From Candidatus Zhuqueibacterota bacterium (GTDB lineage Bacteria; Zhuqueibacterota; Zhuqueibacteria; Residuimicrobiales; Krinioviventaceae), in assembly GCA_016928775.1 (NCBI GenBank), contig JAFGKD010000133.1:1-64000 (forward strand): 64,000 bases of DNA. The letters are read 5' to 3'. This document shows, one piece after another, positions 46,101 through 53,000 of the stretch. The notes beneath the pieces are model-generated. The model saw only the letters and a list, made by a program, of their open reading frames with translations, made no database searches and was not told where the DNA came from. How positions within the stretch are numbered: the stretch's first letter is position 1; each line of letters opens with the position of its first letter. The position numbers were made by a program, and so were the translations under genes.

Positions 46101-46768
46101 TCATTCAAAATCGAATAGAGCACCACCTGGTGGTAATCGCCTCTAAAGGGCAATTGCCCCGTCACCATTTCATACAACACCACGCCACAAGACCAGATAT
46201 CTGATTGGTGATCAACATCGTTGCTTCGTGCTTGTTCTGGAGACATATATGCCACAGTGCCCACTGTAGCAGTATTCTGTGTAATTTTAATCTGTCCGGC
46301 TAATTTTGCCAGACCAAAATCGAGTATCTTTACTTTTCCATCGTTGGTAATCATGATATTACCAGGTTTGATGTCTCGATGGATAATACCATGTTCATGA
46401 GCCTTGATAATGCCCTGGATAATCTGAATAGCAATATCGATCACACTATCAATCGACATCTGCCCGCCGGCTATTTTCTTTTCTAACGTATCTCCATCGT
46501 AATATGCCATACAAATAAACATTTGCTCATCTTGGATCTCGTCGATTTCATGGATGACGCAAATGTTGGGATGATCGAGAGCAGAAGCTGCCCGGGCTTC
46601 CTGAATGAAGCGTTTTCTGACTGTTGGATTTTTGGTCAAAGCCGGTGGCAAAAATTTTAGAGCAACTATGCGATTGAGTTTCAAGTCTTTAGCTTTGAAG
46701 ACAATCCCCATACCGCCTTCATCGAGTTTTTCTAGGATTTTGTAATGAGAGATTTTTTTGCCAATCAT
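43187..46768 (-). CDS. Ser/Thr protein kinase fused to ATPase and TPR repeats
   Basis: This 1193-residue cytoplasmic regulator has a PknB-type kinase domain (about 8-270) with Lys38, 'HRDIKPGNIM' at 130-139 and DFG at 150-152. An AAA/NACHT-like ATPase (about 300-660) has Walker A 'GEAGSGKTT' at 331-339 and 'LLLFLDDLQWAD'. A long TPR-rich C-terminal half (about 760-1190) follows. This is the PknK/AfsK-like 'kinase plus STAND ATPase' plan, used in signal integration. Ligand and targets are unknown. Neighbours are an MBL hydrolase and a sigma-54 activator. Confidence 0.93.
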   Translation of the reverse strand: MIGKKISHYKILEKLDEGGMGIVFKAKDLKLNRIVALKFLPPALTKNPTVRKRFIQEARAASALDHPNICVIHEIDEIQDEQMFICMAYYDGDTLEKKIAGGQMSIDSVIDIAIQIIQGIIKAHEHGIIHRDIKPGNIMITNDGKVKILDFGLAKLAGQIKITQNTATVGTVAYMSPEQARSNDVDHQSDIWSCGVVLYEMVTGQLPFRGDYHQVVLYSILNDEPEPLSCFRPDTSAELQRIVNQALVKSKTDRYQSAAQMIDDLEALKKDLKAGNLRERNRVSLPFPLEGEPEVYVSEPICVGRERELSRMDKFLAKMLNNKAQVVFVTGEAGSGKTTLMHEFIRRAQELHTDLIVASGKCHANTGIGDPYLPFREILSLLTSDVEALRTAGAMKRDHAIRLWNLLPFSVKALLNNSPDLIDTFISGEGLVRRSTHFTHYRAEWLTELKKFVKSRTAAATVSNLQQSDLFKQVASFLKTLSRGQPLLLFLDDLQWADAGSISLLFHLGRKIEGNRILIVGAFRPTEVAMGRNGERHPLESVVNEFRGIFGSLEIEVDRAAGRQFVNAFIDTEPNQLSTSFRDTLFQQTEGHALFTVELLRSMQDIGALVQDAEGRWIEGSELNWNTLPARVDAVLGERIGRLPENLKKVLTIASIEGEEFTAEVVARLHGINEREMIQLLSAELDKRHHLLNALGIQRKNGQRLSQYRFRHVLFQKYLYNSLDDIERAYLHEETGNVLENLYGEQVEEIAVRLARHFHEAGIYKKAIDYLIQAGNRALKLSANDEAIKHFTNGLSLLATLPESQDRSRQELTLQIALAVPLIATKGWATPEVEQTYLRARELSQLVGETSQLFTTLRGLWGLYATSGKIKKSHELGKQLVAVAERAQDSALAVAAHRSLGASLLYLGEFSEARNHLEQGIALYDSQQHNLLAFRYGHDPGVICKSFASLSLWMLGYPDQALKMSDEALGLAKELSHPFSLVYALIFAAMLHQACRKVETNKQLVESAVSLSIEHNFEIWKAMGMSLRGGYLVEQGKIMEGITQLQEGLSAYMNVGANTYRPYFLAIIADSFRKIGKPEEGLSALSEALAYIQESGERQHEAELYRLKGELSLMKLSDEAEIEKCFYQSLDIARRQNAKSWELRTVMSLSRFRQKQGKRKEAQMMLESICSWFSEGYETADLKEAKALLEELS

Positions 46769-46990
46769 TAGTTTTACTTATGAGCCATTTTTAATTCGAG
46801 GCTTACAAACTTGATGTGACTAATGATATCTAGCCGGTAATCAGCCGTCCCAATACTTTTCGCTACATATCGACCAACGCTTGGTTTTATATACGATCGA
46901 TGGCTACTTTTCCGTGCGCTTTAAATCCCGGCTTAACTAAAAATACATAATATAACTAATAGCTGCAAGTTCAGATTGTGAGGATAAAAA

Positions 46991-47452
46991 TCAAATTGCA
47001 AAAAACATTTCAATTTTGCCTTTTACCACATCCGAAACCGGGTGCCCCACACTCGTCGTCGCCGGCCGAATACCAAAATATTTCACCTCCAGCGCCTGAT
47101 GCGTTTTCAGGTACTCTTCAACCATAGTGATATTAAAAGCATGCGTGCTGATACGCGCCGTATCCAGACCGTCTTTATCGATCCAGCCCATGTCCCCGGG
47201 CGCTTTACCCACATTCGCCGCATCGATAAAAACCACCAGCTCCGGATGCAACTCGAGGATACGCTCTAAATAGTTCTCCGGATTGGTTTTGGCCTCGATA
47301 AAATTGGCGGCGCGAAATTCCATACGCTTTTTTAACTCGTCTAAAAACAACAAACCCGCAGCGTCATCACCGCGGGCTTTGTTTCCCAGCCCGACAAACA
47401 CTATCTGGTTTGCCGGTTTTTTGAGTGCTTTTTTAAAATCCGTAAAATTCAT
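46991..47452 (-). CDS. HycI-type [NiFe] hydrogenase maturation endopeptidase
   Basis: The 153-residue protein has the signature 'FVGLGNKARGDDAAGL', a mid 'FIDAANVGKAPGD', and the late 'STHAFNITMVEEYL' of proteases that trim hydrogenase large subunits after nickel insertion. Asp in 'GDD' and His in 'STH' are expected Ni-sensing residues. It is the last gene of the hydrogenase operon and overlaps the ferredoxin gene by 20 bases. The start at 47452 is chosen because the family begins at this point; the longer frame lies within the ferredoxin gene. Confidence 0.9.
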   Translation of the reverse strand: MNFTDFKKALKKPANQIVFVGLGNKARGDDAAGLLFLDELKKRMEFRAANFIEAKTNPENYLERILELHPELVVFIDAANVGKAPGDMGWIDKDGLDTARISTHAFNITMVEEYLKTHQALEVKYFGIRPATTSVGHPVSDVVKGKIEMFFAI

Positions 47453-48044
47453 CTTGCACCACCACTTTATGTCGGCATTTCGGACACAACTCTTTAATTT
47501 GATCCTCGCGTCGCAGCCGCGCTTTCGGTTTGGAGGGCACAACGTCGAAAAACTCACGCTGTGTTTCCAGCATAAAATTCGGGTGCGCGTACGCTTTGGC
47601 GCCGAGTCGCTGTTTTATCCATTTTAACTGATCGCGTGGCGCAATTATTTCCCCGCAGGCTTCGCAAAGGGCCAATTCTTTTTCCACGGATTCAAACATC
47701 TCCGGCGCACTCAAATCCATGACCGAAATATTGTATTCCTGCGATAATTGAATGCCCTTTTCCGTGATGCAGTGCTCGTGACATTGGCCGCAGTGAATGC
47801 ATGAGGCGTAGTCCACGGTCAAGGTCCGAAAACCTTTTTCTTTATCATCCGTCAAGGTGATCGCGCGTGTCGGACAAACCTGTTCGCAGGAGCCACAACC
47901 CACGCAAAACTCGGCGTGATATTTCGGCAGGCCGCGAAACTCCGGCTCCGGTGTGTGAGCCTCAAACGGGAATTTGGTCGTATAGGGCGCTGTGAAAAAG
48001 GAGGTCAACGCCTCTTTGACTTCGCGAAGTTTGGGGAGAATCAT
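47433..48044 (-). CDS. NuoI-like ferredoxin subunit of the membrane hydrogenase
   Basis: The 203-residue peripheral subunit carries two [4Fe-4S] motifs ('CVGCGSCEQVCP' and 'CIHCGQCHEHC'). Its C-terminal part has four more cysteines ('LCEACGEI' and 'LCPKCRHK') as in HyfH/HycF/MbhN-type subunits. It wires electrons from the soluble arm to the NuoB-like subunit. It is separated from the rest of the hydrogenase genes by an inserted toxin-antitoxin-like pair, whose toxin gene overlaps it by 4 bases. Confidence 0.9.
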   Translation of the reverse strand: MILPKLREVKEALTSFFTAPYTTKFPFEAHTPEPEFRGLPKYHAEFCVGCGSCEQVCPTRAITLTDDKEKGFRTLTVDYASCIHCGQCHEHCITEKGIQLSQEYNISVMDLSAPEMFESVEKELALCEACGEIIAPRDQLKWIKQRLGAKAYAHPNFMLETQREFFDVVPSKPKARLRREDQIKELCPKCRHKVVVQDEFYGF

Positions 48045-48493
48045 GGTTTGACTCCAGATTGGGTTTCGGTTGATTCTATCAAATTTTCAATCTCTTGGAC
48101 AAGAGTTTTTAAATTTGGTTTTGTGAAACTCATGTTAGGTGCAATCACTCTATTATGTTTAATATTGGGCTGGATATGCTTGTGATGCGGATGAGTCGAC
48201 TGTAATTCGGGTTCATCTGGATGCGGCTGTGAGTCGTACCAATACAATTTTTGTTCACCATGCCACACTTCATATCCATAGCCATCAATTTTCATCGGAA
48301 GCCTGTCATATGACAATCTTTCCAATACGACAAGTTTGTAATTCTTTATGAAAACCAGCTCTCCGCTTACTTTGGCAAGCGATGCACCTCGACGCACAAA
48401 AGTTAGCGTCGAATGCTCAATTGATGCATGGTGTTCTTTGAGTGAATAGATATAGAGCTCATAAGCTTCAGGCGTTTGAAGCGGACTGTTCAT
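48041..48493 (-). CDS. TumE/DUF6516-family putative toxin
   Basis: The 150-residue protein has the DUF6516/TumE pattern: 'YGYEVWHGEQKLYWYDSQPH', then 'HPHHKH', and a final amphipathic helix 'LVQEIENLIE'. The family is annotated as the toxin of a type II toxin-antitoxin system. It overlaps its partner by 4 bases (ATGA) and the downstream ferredoxin gene by 4 bases. A regulatory or stability role in the hydrogenase operon cannot be excluded. It is unrelated to known hydrogenase subunits. Confidence 0.75.
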   Translation of the reverse strand: MNSPLQTPEAYELYIYSLKEHHASIEHSTLTFVRRGASLAKVSGELVFIKNYKLVVLERLSYDRLPMKIDGYGYEVWHGEQKLYWYDSQPHPDEPELQSTHPHHKHIQPNIKHNRVIAPNMSFTKPNLKTLVQEIENLIESTETQSGVKP

Positions 48494-48756
48494 ACCGCTT
48501 CTCGAATTAATCCACTTAAACTGGTGTCTTTTTGTATTTTTTGCACAGCAGTGCGATAGTCAGCCTGGCGTTGCAGCCAGATTTGATAGACACTCGCCCA
48601 TTCACTGAAATCAAGAACCCACGCATCATTTTCGGGCTCTTCTCCTTTATTATAAGCTGCAAAAAATGTTTCAGATCGCACACCGTATTTTCGTTCAAAG
48701 TCAATAAGCTCTTCTTCAAGAGCGTGTATGTCAGATAAAATTTCAAGAATATTCAT
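48490..48756 (-). CDS. Putative antitoxin partner of the TumE-like protein
   Basis: The 88-residue acidic, helical protein reads 'HALEEELIDFERKYGVRSE', then 'LDFSEWASVYQIWLQRQ'. Small proteins of this kind commonly accompany DUF6516 genes, so an antitoxin role is inferred. A ribosome site 'cacgaggttaaatc' precedes the ATG, and a dedicated promoter lies at 48794-48822. It lies 78 bases after mrpG. Confidence 0.65.
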   Translation of the reverse strand: MNILEILSDIHALEEELIDFERKYGVRSETFFAAYNKGEEPENDAWVLDFSEWASVYQIWLQRQADYRTAVQKIQKDTSLSGLIREAV

Positions 48757-48793
48757 GATTTAACCTCGTGACGATGAATTGCACATTTTTTGA

Positions 48794-48822
48794 AGAATAA
48801 TCAATTTGAAATTCAATGTCAA
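48794..48822 (-). promoter_or_regulatory. Internal promoter for the toxin-antitoxin-like pair
   Basis: On the minus strand, a perfect -35 TTGACA (48817-48822), a 17-base spacer and -10 TATTCT (48794-48799) lie 12 bases after the mrpG stop and about 40 bases before the 88-residue gene. It would also drive the NuoI-like and protease genes. Confidence 0.65.
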
Positions 48823-48834
48823 CGACAGTTTTTA

Positions 48835-49182
48835 TTATGCTGTGCTTTGTTTTAATTCCTTATCCTTCTCATACTCATCGACCACCGTCTCTTTCGCCAA
48901 CGGAATTCTCGCTCGATGCGCCGCCCTCGAAATGGCGTGCGCTGCCACCGGCGAGGTCAAAAAGATAAAGACGACGCCGATGAGGGCCTTGAAGCCAAAG
49001 CTGCTAAAGCCCTGAATGATAAAAGTGCCGAAGAGTATACCGGCAGAACCAAACGTGACGCACTTTGTCGCCGCTTGCAAACGGTTGTAAACATCCGGCA
49101 ACCGCACCAAACCGAGCACGCCAAAAAAGTCAAAGGCTATGCCGATGATGATAACAGCCAGTCCAATTGTTTCTCTAATCAT
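48835..49182 (-). CDS. mrpG: Mrp antiporter subunit G-like
   Basis: The 115-residue membrane protein has three helices and the family pattern 'FDFFGVLGLVRLPDVYNRLQ' and 'ATKCVTFGSAGI'. In Mrp antiporters and Mbh hydrogenases (MbhC) this subunit belongs to the sodium-handling half. It overlaps mrpF by 8 bases. Confidence 0.9.
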   Translation of the reverse strand: MIRETIGLAVIIIGIAFDFFGVLGLVRLPDVYNRLQAATKCVTFGSAGILFGTFIIQGFSSFGFKALIGVVFIFLTSPVAAHAISRAAHRARIPLAKETVVDEYEKDKELKQSTA

Positions 49183-49513
49183 CGAGCGACCTCCCTTCCA
49201 AAATTTTGGCGAACGCCAACGAGGCGATAAAACTGAGCAGGGCCCAGATAAGACCGATGTCCATCAGAAATCCCTGATCATAGTGCAGTCCCATAATAGC
49301 CAACATGCCCACGATGAGGATGCCAAGGATATCCACCGCGACAATCCGATCCGCCGGTGACGGACCAAAGATGACGCGGAACAGCACAAACAGGGCGCTG
49401 ACCAGAATGACGTTGATCAGTTTGAAATAAATCGGGCCGTCATACACGAAAAAATTAAAATAACCAAAAGCCGCGATCAGCACGAGGCCGACAAGCCAGC
49501 GTAACACTCTCAT
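49175..49513 (-). CDS. mrpF: Mrp antiporter subunit F-like
   Basis: The 112-residue protein has about three helices and the signature 'RVIFGPSPADRIVAVDILG' of MrpF/MnhF (MbhB in Mbh). It probably forms the Na+ translocation path with E and G. It overlaps mrpE by 4 bases and mrpG by 8. Confidence 0.9.
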   Translation of the reverse strand: MRVLRWLVGLVLIAAFGYFNFFVYDGPIYFKLINVILVSALFVLFRVIFGPSPADRIVAVDILGILIVGMLAIMGLHYDQGFLMDIGLIWALLSFIASLAFAKILEGRSLDD

Positions 49514-50013
49514 TCGAACACCTCCGTCAGCGTGGGTTCAAAACGCGCGCCAATCTCTTTGGTGCATTCTTCCATACCGGTCGCCTTGACGTCAATCCAG
49601 TGCACATAAATCTCTTTTTTATCCTCATTCACATCCACGGTCAATGTGCCGGGCGTGAGGGTGATGGAATTGGTCAGCACCGTGATGGCCGCATCTTTGG
49701 TCAATTTTGTTTTGATTTTCACAATGCCCGGCTTGATCGGCAACATCGGATGCGCCACAATATAAGCGACGTGAATATTCGCTTTGACCATCTCCCACAA
49801 AAATTTAAAGAAATAAAAAACGGCATATAACCAGCGATGTAGCGTATGCTTTTGTTTGTGGGTGGTGATGAGAAAATGGCCGGCGGTCAAGCTGACGAGC
49901 AGAGCGATAATAACTCCGGTGATGATCTCCTGCAGTCCGAGGCCGGTGAGTGCCAGCCACACCAGGATCGCCAAGATAAAAACGACAATTTTACTTTTGA
50001 CAGCGAGAGACAT
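49510..50013 (-). CDS. mrpE: Mrp antiporter subunit E-like
   Basis: The 167-residue protein has two or three N-terminal helices and a soluble C-terminal domain ('ITLTPGTLTVDVNEDKKEIYVHWI'), as in MrpE/MnhE (MbhA). The start at 50013 follows 'gggaggtaat', one base after the mrpD stop. The longer frame to 50064 overlaps mrpD and lacks a ribosome site. Confidence 0.9.
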   Translation of the reverse strand: MSLAVKSKIVVFILAILVWLALTGLGLQEIITGVIIALLVSLTAGHFLITTHKQKHTLHRWLYAVFYFFKFLWEMVKANIHVAYIVAHPMLPIKPGIVKIKTKLTKDAAITVLTNSITLTPGTLTVDVNEDKKEIYVHWIDVKATGMEECTKEIGARFEPTLTEVFE

Positions 50014-50014
50014 A

Positions 50015-51487
50015 TTACCTCCCGAGAACCGTTTGTACGTATTCTGCTTTTTCGAGAATGACATTCACGACCGGATCAAGCGCCACCTCACGAATGCCGG
50101 GAGCGACCAACAAACCGCCAACAATACAAATTATTGCCAACGAAATCATGGCGATATTCATGCCCAGGCCAATTTTTTCCCGGGGCTCGACGTCCACATC
50201 CTGCCGCAGTCCGTAACATTGAATTTTCATCACAGCGGCCAGGGTGAGGATGCTGCCCAAAATGGCCAACAGCGCCAGCACCGGCTGTCCGGCGGCTATC
50301 GCAGCGATGATGATAATCAGCTTGCTGAAAAAGCCGTTGAATGGCGGAATGCCGGAAATGGCTAATGAGGCGATGATCGAGGTACCCGAGGTGACCGGCA
50401 ACAATTTGCCAAGTTTACCGAGTTTTTGTAAATCGCGCGTCCCCAAAGCCAACTCGACACTGCCGGCATCATAAAAGAGCAATGATTTAAAAATGGCGTG
50501 ATTGAATAGATGAAACACCGCGCCCAAAATACCCAACGGCGTCGCCAGGCCAATTCCCAATAAAATATAGCCGATTTGACTGATGCTGCTGTAGGCCAAC
50601 AGTCGTTTGAAATCCCATTGAATGATGGCTAAAAAGCCGCTGATCAGAATCGATATTGTGCCAATCACAATAAAGATGGTGAGAAAGACGGCGGGCGCAT
50701 CGAGCACGTTGAAAAAGATGCGCGTGATCGTATAAATGCCGAGCACCTTGATCAGCACGCCCGAGAGCATGGAGGAAATCGGCGCCGGCGCCGAGCTGTG
50801 CGCATCCGGCAGCCAGGCATGGAACGGCATGGCCGCAGCCTTTAAACCGAAACCGGCCAAAAACAGCCCGCCAACCCATAAAATGATCTGTGGCGACAAA
50901 TTCGGGACGGTCTGTGCGATCCTCGCCATGGTCAGTGTAGAGGTCGCGCTATACAGGACACCAATACCGATCAAAATGAAAATGGACGACACTGAGCCCA
51001 TCACGGCGTATTTAAAGGCGGCTTCATATTCTTCAGCGCGGCAGCCATAAGCGACCAGGGCAAAGGCGGCAAACAGGGCAATTTCCATAAAAACGTAAAG
51101 ATTAAAAATATCGCCGGTGAGGATGACGCCGTTCATCCCCGTGAGCATAAGCATAAAAAGGGCATAATATTTAAAATCCTGGCCCAGGTGGCGAATGTAC
51201 TGGATGGAATAGATAATGGCAGTCAGGGCGACCAGATTGACGATGATCAGCATGTAACCGGAGAGCGAATCCAGCACCAGGGCAATGCCGAAAGGCATCT
51301 TCCAGTTGCCCATTTCGTAGATTATCGTTTCACCGTTCACGTTCAGGAAACTGATCACGGCCAGGATCAGCATAGCCGCGCTCGCGACCACAGACAGCAC
51401 AATGCCCCACACATCCTTTTTGCCAGCAATCAACGTGATCAGAAACGCTGCGATCAGCGGAATAATAATAAATAAGGGGAGCATCAT
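50015..51487 (-). CDS. mrpD: Proton-pumping subunit, MrpD/MbhH-like
   Basis: The 490-residue protein has about fourteen helices. It is a NuoM/N-type pump with the conserved 'PFHAWLPDAHSSAPAPISSM' and 'LSGVLIKVLGIY' in the channel region, including the lysine expected in helix 7-8. In Mbh complexes the H subunit sits between the sodium module and the hydrogenase arm. It overlaps mrpC by 4 bases. Confidence 0.92.
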   Translation of the reverse strand: MMLPLFIIIPLIAAFLITLIAGKKDVWGIVLSVVASAAMLILAVISFLNVNGETIIYEMGNWKMPFGIALVLDSLSGYMLIIVNLVALTAIIYSIQYIRHLGQDFKYYALFMLMLTGMNGVILTGDIFNLYVFMEIALFAAFALVAYGCRAEEYEAAFKYAVMGSVSSIFILIGIGVLYSATSTLTMARIAQTVPNLSPQIILWVGGLFLAGFGLKAAAMPFHAWLPDAHSSAPAPISSMLSGVLIKVLGIYTITRIFFNVLDAPAVFLTIFIVIGTISILISGFLAIIQWDFKRLLAYSSISQIGYILLGIGLATPLGILGAVFHLFNHAIFKSLLFYDAGSVELALGTRDLQKLGKLGKLLPVTSGTSIIASLAISGIPPFNGFFSKLIIIIAAIAAGQPVLALLAILGSILTLAAVMKIQCYGLRQDVDVEPREKIGLGMNIAMISLAIICIVGGLLVAPGIREVALDPVVNVILEKAEYVQTVLGR

Positions 51488-51819
51488 CCTCGTAATCTCC
51501 TGATTTTTGCGATGTCAAATGTACCATATTTTTGAAAGAGTCGGACAACCAGAGCGACGAGCAGAGCGGTTGTTCCGAGTTCAATAACAATGGAGGTCAG
51601 GACCAACGCTTGCGGCAATGGATCGACCATGGGGCTGACTTTGCCACCGGTCAGGATCGGGAATGTTGCGCCGTGTTTGTAGGCAAAAAGGATGAGAAAC
51701 AGATTCGCCGCATAGCCCATGATGCCGATCGACAGAATGATCTTGATCAAATCCCGTTTGGCGATGACACCGTAAACTCCCACCAGGAACAGCGCAAAAC
51801 ATAAAAGATAGACAGTCAT
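51484..51819 (-). CDS. mrpC: Mrp antiporter subunit C (NuoK-like)
   Basis: The 111-residue, three-helix protein is a NuoK homolog ('GVYGVIAKRDLIKIILSIGI', then 'DPLPQALVLTSIVIELGTTA'). The latter motif contains the conserved Glu of NuoK. It corresponds to MbhG. It overlaps both neighbours by 4 bases. Confidence 0.92.
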   Translation of the reverse strand: MTVYLLCFALFLVGVYGVIAKRDLIKIILSIGIMGYAANLFLILFAYKHGATFPILTGGKVSPMVDPLPQALVLTSIVIELGTTALLVALVVRLFQKYGTFDIAKIRRLRG

Positions 51820-52358
51820 GCGGCATCTCCTTTCGACATTTTAATTCCGGCCAACACCCAGACGACCAAAAAGAGCGACATCGCGACTTTGAAGCCAATG
51901 ATGATATTGAGCAGCGGGATGGTGCCGGCGCTCACTACGGCAAATAGTTGGCCTTTGCTGAGAAAATTGGCTAAAAAAGAACCGCTGACGAAAAGTCCGA
52001 GAATACCAACGATCACGAATAGCAAAGCGCTCAGCGACTCTATATTTTCGAGCAGATGGATATTGAGCCACTTTTGGGTGAAATCGCGGCCGTACGCCAA
52101 CAATACGTTGAGCAATGCCAGAGCGATAATCACGCCGCCGCCAAAACCGCCACCGGGTGTCAGATGACCGTGCAGGATGATGTAAAAGCCGTACAGGATA
52201 ATCATCCAGACGGTGATGCGGGTGACTGTCTTGACGATAAGAGTCATCCCTGATTTGCCACTGCTTGGTTTCGAAGTATCCTTTTTGTCACTGCTTGGTC
52301 TCGGAGTATCCTTATAGATATCAGGATCGATTATGACTGTTATTTTAGGTTTACTCAT
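51816..52358 (-). CDS. mrpB: Mrp antiporter subunit B-like with repeat-bearing N-terminus
   Basis: The 180-residue protein matches MrpB/MbhF from residue 38 ('LIVKTVTRITVWMIILYGFY', 'HGHLTPGGGFGGGVIIA'). Before that is a 37-residue hydrophilic extension containing two copies of a ten-residue unit ('DTPRPSSDKK', 'DTSKPSSGKS'). The start at 52358 follows 'aggaggcgacc' and overlaps the upstream gene by 8 bases, so the extension is probably translated. A start at the internal Met would give the usual MrpB length. Confidence 0.88.
   Translation of the reverse strand: MSKPKITVIIDPDIYKDTPRPSSDKKDTSKPSSGKSGMTLIVKTVTRITVWMIILYGFYIILHGHLTPGGGFGGGVIIALALLNVLLAYGRDFTQKWLNIHLLENIESLSALLFVIVGILGLFVSGSFLANFLSKGQLFAVVSAGTIPLLNIIIGFKVAMSLFLVVWVLAGIKMSKGDAA
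52251..52310. repeat. Two tandem 30-bp units in mrpB
   Basis: Two adjacent 30 bp units (52251-52280 and 52281-52310) differ at only a few bases, sharing 'actgcttggt' cores. They encode the repeated ten-residue extension of MrpB. The units could change copy number by slippage. Confidence 0.7.
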
Positions 52359-52902
52359 GGTCGCCTCCTGCGGTTTTGTGTGTGGCGGTCGAGCGCAAGA
52401 TGGCAAAGGCGCCAAGGATGGCGGTGAACAATACCGTTACTTCGCCAAGGGTATCGTAGGCGCGATAGTCCAAAATCACTGAAGCGACCAGATTGGCTGC
52501 GCCGGTTTCCGCTGCGCCGGCATCGAGGTAGTGCTGAGATACCTGCATCAACGGCTCACCAAATGGCGGCAGCAGGCGAAACACCGGGATGCTCAGGAAA
52601 AATATCGCCGCCGCGGCGACAATGCCAACGCCGGTCATCACTTTGTTTGTTGAGGAGGATTCGAGCTGATGATTTTCCTTGCCGATAAAAGCGCGCACCA
52701 GGATAATCAATGCAAAAATCTCGAACAGAAATTGTACAATCGCCAAATCCGGCGCCTGCAGAAACAGAAACGACATGGATACGCCGAGGCCGACAATACC
52801 GATGGCAATGATCGACGATAAAATATCCTTCAACTCCAGCGCCACAATGGAGCCGAGGATCATGAATCCGAGAGTAAATGTGAGCCAGGTTTCGACAGGC
52901 AT
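52351..52902 (-). CDS. MbhD-MbhE fused subunit (DUF4040/MrpA C-terminal-like)
   Basis: The 183-residue membrane protein combines an MbhD/DUF4040-like NuoJ-type part (about 1-90; 'APDLAIVQFLFEIFALIILV') and an MbhE-like part (about 90-183; 'DYRAYDTLGEVTVLFTAIL'). In Mbh these are usually separate genes. It corresponds to the C-terminal section of MrpA. 'cggagtccaac' precedes the ATG. A palindromic repeat lies between it and the pump gene upstream. Confidence 0.85.
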   Translation of the reverse strand: MPVETWLTFTLGFMILGSIVALELKDILSSIIAIGIVGLGVSMSFLFLQAPDLAIVQFLFEIFALIILVRAFIGKENHQLESSSTNKVMTGVGIVAAAAIFFLSIPVFRLLPPFGEPLMQVSQHYLDAGAAETGAANLVASVILDYRAYDTLGEVTVLFTAILGAFAILRSTATHKTAGGDHE

Positions 52903-52927
52903 GTTGGACTCCGTGAAAAATGAACTT

Positions 52928-52989
52928 GATACGAGTTTAGCGATACGGGATACGCGATACGCGATTCTCGCGTCCCGTATCTCGTATAC
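52928..52989. repeat. Palindromic intergenic repeat in the hydrogenase operon
   Basis: Imperfect arms 'gatacgag ... gatacgggatacgcga' and 'tcgcgtcccgtatctcgtatac' form a hairpin in the 98-base gap between the NuoL-like and MbhDE-like genes. It looks like a dispersed REP-type element inserted in the operon. Confidence 0.65.
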
Positions 52990-53000
52990 CGTTTCGCTAT

